This document shows, one piece after another, positions 60,475 to 64,000 of a DNA stretch of 64,000 bases (position 1 is the first letter of the stretch; the number at the start of each line of letters is the position of its first letter). The position numbers and the translations under genes were made by a program. The notes beneath the pieces are model-generated. The model was given only the letters and a program-made list of their open reading frames with translations. It did no database searches and was not told where the DNA came from. Origin of the DNA: Bacteroidia bacterium (GTDB lineage Bacteria > Bacteroidota > Bacteroidia > Flavobacteriales_D > Cryomorphaceae); assembly GCA_030427905.1 (NCBI GenBank), contig JAUICL010000005.1:1-64000 (forward strand). The letters run 5' to 3'.

Positions 60475-61059
60475 TTATTTTGTGAGAACAATGTTTTTCT
60501 CGGCAATGATCTTCCGCATATTGATCAGCGCATAGCGCATTCTCCCCAGACTCGTATTGATGCTCACGTCGCATTGATCGGCGATATCCTTGAAGCTCAT
60601 ACCCGCGTAATGACGGAGCATAATTACTTCTTGTTGCTCCTTCGGAAGCTCCAAAATTATATCGCGAATCTTCTCGTCGATCACGGCTTTGATCAAGTCT
60701 TCTTCAATATTCAATTCATCGCGGGGAATGCTCGCAAATGGGTCGTAGCGCTCATCGCTTCTCACCTTCGGCATTTTCTTCCCTTTTCTGAAGTGATCTA
60801 TCGACAAGTTGTGCGCGATACGCATCACCCAGGGAAGAAACTTACCTTCTTCATTGTACCGGCCCGACTTCAGCGTGCGAACTACTTTTACAAAGGTCTC
60901 TTGAAATATGTCATCTGCTTCAGCACTGTCTCGCACCAAACCGTATATCTGATTGTATATACGTTCTTGATGGCGCTTGAGCAATACTTCAAACGCAGAC
61001 TCATTTCCTTTAAGATAAGCTGAGACCAACTCCTTATCAGATCTATCATCTATATGCAT
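60475..61059 (-). CDS. ECF-type RNA polymerase sigma factor
   Basis: 194 residues. Region 2 (about 20-90: DSAEADDIFQETFVKVVRTL with the DDIFQETF signature) and region 4 helix-turn-helix (about 130-185: LPKEQQEVIMLRHYAGMSFKDIADQCDVSINTSLGRMRYAL). No membrane anti-sigma gene nearby, so it may be controlled otherwise. Possibly transcribed with the small downstream gene. Confidence 0.92.
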   Translation of the reverse strand: MHIDDRSDKELVSAYLKGNESAFEVLLKRHQERIYNQIYGLVRDSAEADDIFQETFVKVVRTLKSGRYNEEGKFLPWVMRIAHNLSIDHFRKGKKMPKVRSDERYDPFASIPRDELNIEEDLIKAVIDEKIRDIILELPKEQQEVIMLRHYAGMSFKDIADQCDVSINTSLGRMRYALINMRKIIAEKNIVLTK

Positions 61060-61256
61060 ACTTCTCCTGTTTAGTTATTCAGAAAGATTTTTAGGAGTAG
61101 ATGTATGCTATAGGCAGTTGGTATTAGAATTTATTTCACGAAAAAAGTCCGTCATATGGCGAACTTCGATGGCACAATATAGGTTATTCAATCATCCGAT
61201 GCAAATAATTGGTAAATTCGGCTTTTCCAAAAATTGTTAATCGTTCAGATCAAACT

Positions 61257-64000
61257 ATGCCAAAAATCAAGGCTAAAAAGCCTACTGAGAAGACGCATAT
61301 CATTATACAAAACGCAAGAACGCACAATTTAAAAGGTGTTAGCGTTTCCTTGCCACGCGGGGCTTTCATCGTTATTACAGGTCTTTCCGGTTCCGGAAAA
61401 TCATCGCTCGCCTTCGACACCTTGTACGCTGAAGGCCAAAGGCGATATGTTGAAAGCCTATCTTCTTATGCGAGGCAATTTTTAGACAAAATGGACAAGC
61501 CTGAAGTGGATGCCATTTTGGGGATTTCGCCGGCTATAGCCATCGAGCAAAAGGTCACTTCGCGAACGAGCAGATCTACTGTCGGGACATCTACTGAGAT
61601 TTACGATTACCTCAAACTTCTCTATGCTCGAATCGGACGCACGTTCAGCCCCATTTCGGGTGAAGAAGTAAAGAGAGAAACTACCGCCGATGTCCTAGAC
61701 TACATCAAATCGCTGGACGACGGAGAGAAATTGCTAATTGCTGCGCCCCTGGTGGAACGAAGCGACCGAAGTACCGAGCAGCAACTCGACTTGCTGATAC
61801 AACAAGGTTACGCAAGGCTTTGGATTGATGGAAAGGTAGGGCGCATTGCCGATACGGAAGTTAAAGACATTGATAAAGCCGATGAGAAATACATCGTTGT
61901 AGACAGGCTTACCCATCGCGTGGGCGATGAAGAAAACGACAGCCGGCTCGCCGACTCAGTGGAAACGGCGTATTTTGAAGGTCAGGGCGAATGCCGCATC
62001 ATATCGGTCACAAATGAAAAAAATACACGCTCATTCTCGAGTAAGTTCGAGAAAGACGGGATGACTTTTGAAATCCCAACAGAGCACTTCTTCACCTTCA
62101 ATAATCCAGTAGGTGCATGTAAAACCTGCGAAGGATTTGGAAGCGTGATTGGAATTGATCCCGACGCAGTCATTCCCAATAAGCAGCTTAGCGTGTATGA
62201 AGATGCTGTGGTGGCTTGGCGCGGTGAAAAAATGAGCGAGTGGAAGAATCAATTTATCGCACATGCTGGAAACGAATTTCCCATTCACCGACCGATAAAA
62301 GATTTGAGTGAAAGTGAGCTGGATCTGCTTTGGACGGGAAAAGGCCGAATGAAGGGACTGAATGCCTTCTTCAAATACCTCGAATCAAAATCTTATAAAA
62401 TCCAATACCGCGTGATGCTCTCGCGCTACCGCGGAAAAACAGTTTGTCCGGATTGCAAAGGATCGCGTATCAGGAAGGATGCGCAATATGTGAAGATTGA
62501 TGGTTACTCGCTGATCGATATCATCAGAATGCCGGTCTCACAAAGCGGCCCAATCTTCAAGGATCTCAAATTGAATGAATTTGAAGCGTCAATTGCCAAA
62601 CGACTATTGGTGGAAATCCAAAACCGATTGGGCTATCTATGCGATGTAGGACTCGGATATTTGACCCTCGACCGCATGTCGAACACCCTTTCGGGAGGCG
62701 AATCGCAGCGCATCAGGCTGGCCACATCACTCGGAAGCAGCTTGGTTGGATCAATGTACGTTTTAGACGAACCGAGCATAGGGCTCCACCCACACGACAC
62801 ACAGAAACTCATCGGTGTATTAAAATCACTTCAAAAAATTGGCAATACGGTTATCGTCGTTGAACACGATGAAGAGATCATGCGCGCTGCCGATGAGATC
62901 ATCGATATTGGGCCCATGGCCGGGAACCTCGGCGGCGAAGTGGTTTTTCAAGGGGGGCACGCTGAGCTTTTAACAGCTCAAAATTCACTGACAGCCGATT
63001 ATCTTACTGGGAGGAAGTCCATCCACATCCCTGCTAAAAAGCGGACTTGGAAGGATTCTATCGTGATAAAAGGAGCTCGAACCAATAATCTCAAAAACAT
63101 CGATGTAGCATTTCCGCTTAATTGCCTCGTCACCGTTTCAGGAGTCAGCGGCAGTGGTAAATCGACCTTGGTGACTCAGGTGGTCAAACCAGCCTTGGAA
63201 AAGAAGCTCGACATTTTCGGCACTAAGCTCGGCGATTTTGATTCCATTGAAGGAGAATACGGGATGGTGAAAGCCCTGGAGTTTGTCGATCAGAACCCAA
63301 TCGGAAAATCGTCGCGATCCAACCCCGTCACCTACGTCAAAGCCTTTGATGAGATCAGATCGCTTTTTGCGAGTGAAAAACTCTCTCAGGTACGCGGATA
63401 CAAGCCGAGTCACTTTAGTTTTAATGTAAAAGGTGGGCGCTGCGAGACCTGTGAAGGCGAAGGTGTGGTGAAAATTGGCATGCAGTTCATGGCCGACATC
63501 CATCTAAAGTGCGAAGCATGCAACGGAAAGCGTTACAAGAAAGAAACGCTCGAAATAAAGTACCGCGGGAAGGATATTTCTGAAGTGCTCGAGATGACGG
63601 TAGATGAAGCCGTCGATTTCTTTGCAAGCGACAGCAAATCGAGACTTGCTAAAAAGGTATGGACAAAACTCCTTCCCCTACAAAAAGTTGGTTTGGGGTA
63701 CGTTCAGCTCGGGCAATCGTCTAGTACGTTGAGCGGCGGTGAAGCACAACGAACCAAATTGGCGGCCTTTCTAGCCAAAGGAGAGCAAGAACCACACACA
63801 CTTTTCATTTTTGATGAACCCACTACCGGCCTGCATTTTGACGATGTAGGCAGATTACTCGATAGCTTCAATGAATTACTCAACCGCGGACACAGCATTT
63901 GGGTGATCGAACACAATCAAGACGTCATTCGCGCTTCAGACTGGGTCATTGACCTTGGGCCGGGCGGTGGAAAAGCTGGTGGAAATTTGGTCTTCACAGG
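61257..64000 (+). CDS. uvrA: Excinuclease ABC subunit A, 3' partial
   Basis: Starts ATG 61257 (MPKIKAKKPTEK); 914 codons visible and the frame is open at the right edge, so only the last few percent is missing. Damage recognition in nucleotide excision repair. Two ATPase modules with Walker A GLSGSGKSSLA and GVSGSGKSTLV, signatures LSGGESQR and LSGGEAQR, zinc motifs CKTCEGFG and CPDCKGSR in the first half and CETCEGEG and CEACNGKR in the second. Divergent from the sigma-factor gene with about 200 bp between. Confidence 0.96.
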   Translation, partial: MPKIKAKKPTEKTHIIIQNARTHNLKGVSVSLPRGAFIVITGLSGSGKSSLAFDTLYAEGQRRYVESLSSYARQFLDKMDKPEVDAILGISPAIAIEQKVTSRTSRSTVGTSTEIYDYLKLLYARIGRTFSPISGEEVKRETTADVLDYIKSLDDGEKLLIAAPLVERSDRSTEQQLDLLIQQGYARLWIDGKVGRIADTEVKDIDKADEKYIVVDRLTHRVGDEENDSRLADSVETAYFEGQGECRIISVTNEKNTRSFSSKFEKDGMTFEIPTEHFFTFNNPVGACKTCEGFGSVIGIDPDAVIPNKQLSVYEDAVVAWRGEKMSEWKNQFIAHAGNEFPIHRPIKDLSESELDLLWTGKGRMKGLNAFFKYLESKSYKIQYRVMLSRYRGKTVCPDCKGSRIRKDAQYVKIDGYSLIDIIRMPVSQSGPIFKDLKLNEFEASIAKRLLVEIQNRLGYLCDVGLGYLTLDRMSNTLSGGESQRIRLATSLGSSLVGSMYVLDEPSIGLHPHDTQKLIGVLKSLQKIGNTVIVVEHDEEIMRAADEIIDIGPMAGNLGGEVVFQGGHAELLTAQNSLTADYLTGRKSIHIPAKKRTWKDSIVIKGARTNNLKNIDVAFPLNCLVTVSGVSGSGKSTLVTQVVKPALEKKLDIFGTKLGDFDSIEGEYGMVKALEFVDQNPIGKSSRSNPVTYVKAFDEIRSLFASEKLSQVRGYKPSHFSFNVKGGRCETCEGEGVVKIGMQFMADIHLKCEACNGKRYKKETLEIKYRGKDISEVLEMTVDEAVDFFASDSKSRLAKKVWTKLLPLQKVGLGYVQLGQSSSTLSGGEAQRTKLAAFLAKGEQEPHTLFIFDEPTTGLHFDDVGRLLDSFNELLNRGHSIWVIEHNQDVIRASDWVIDLGPGGGKAGGNLVFT

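Overview
The window looks like chromosomal DNA of a marine-type member of the Bacteroidota (Flavobacteriales, close to the Cryomorphaceae/Schleiferiaceae kind). Three large secreted proteins end in a type IX secretion (T9SS) sorting domain. There is a flavobacterial carotenoid operon with a CrtYcd-type lycopene cyclase, a bacillithiol glycosyltransferase, a 510-residue signal peptidase I, DUF3276, DUF5683 and DUF1573 proteins, and many promoter-like TAnnTTTG boxes. Shine-Dalgarno sequences are mostly absent. The assignment rests on gene content and motifs, not on a database comparison.

Layout. 1-10.5 kb: two giant cell-surface genes sharing beta-propeller-like modules, a Cys-rich C-terminal domain and a T9SS tail; the second adds a 5'-nucleotidase-like enzyme with altered metal ligands. 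10.6-14.6 kb: five translationally coupled genes, crtI, a small exported protein, crtZ, crtYcd and an epimerase, predicted to help make zeaxanthin; no phytoene synthase is present. 14.6-18.4 kb: lipoproteins and envelope proteins, then a 148-bp tandem repeat containing copies of the 3' end of the adjacent tRNA-Leu(GAG). 18.5-31.4 kb: lipid modification (fatty acid 2-hydroxylase-like), CoA transferase, bacillithiol BshA, thioredoxin-like protein, KdsC, peptidyl-prolyl isomerases, YaaA, DEAD-box helicase, MsrB and PhoH. 31.4-32.1 kb: gene-free, with terminators and DnaA-box-like sequences. 32.1-38.1 kb: mainly minus-strand core genes (acyltransferase, CoaE, YajC, NusB, leucine-type dehydrogenase) plus an exonuclease on the plus strand. 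38.1-55.8 kb: every gene is on the plus strand, including an ABC exporter, parAB, dapB, lepB, a carboxyltransferase, another T9SS cargo, tRNA-Arg(ACG), an AraC regulator and an esterase. 55.9-64 kb: lipoprotein, MutS2 without Smr domain, YkuK, small membrane protein, ECF sigma factor with a downstream small gene, and uvrA running off the end.

How it fits together: most of the window is housekeeping (envelope building, redox protection, segregation, repair) interleaved with surface proteins for a particle- or phosphate-rich life style. I looked for a coherent unknown system (defence island, biosynthetic cluster, mobile element, CRISPR) and did not find one. The best non-routine signals are the rearranged repeats at both tRNA genes, the altered metal site of the giant nucleotidase-like protein, the crt operon composition, two gene-free segments with DnaA-box-like sites, and two small genes with their own terminators.
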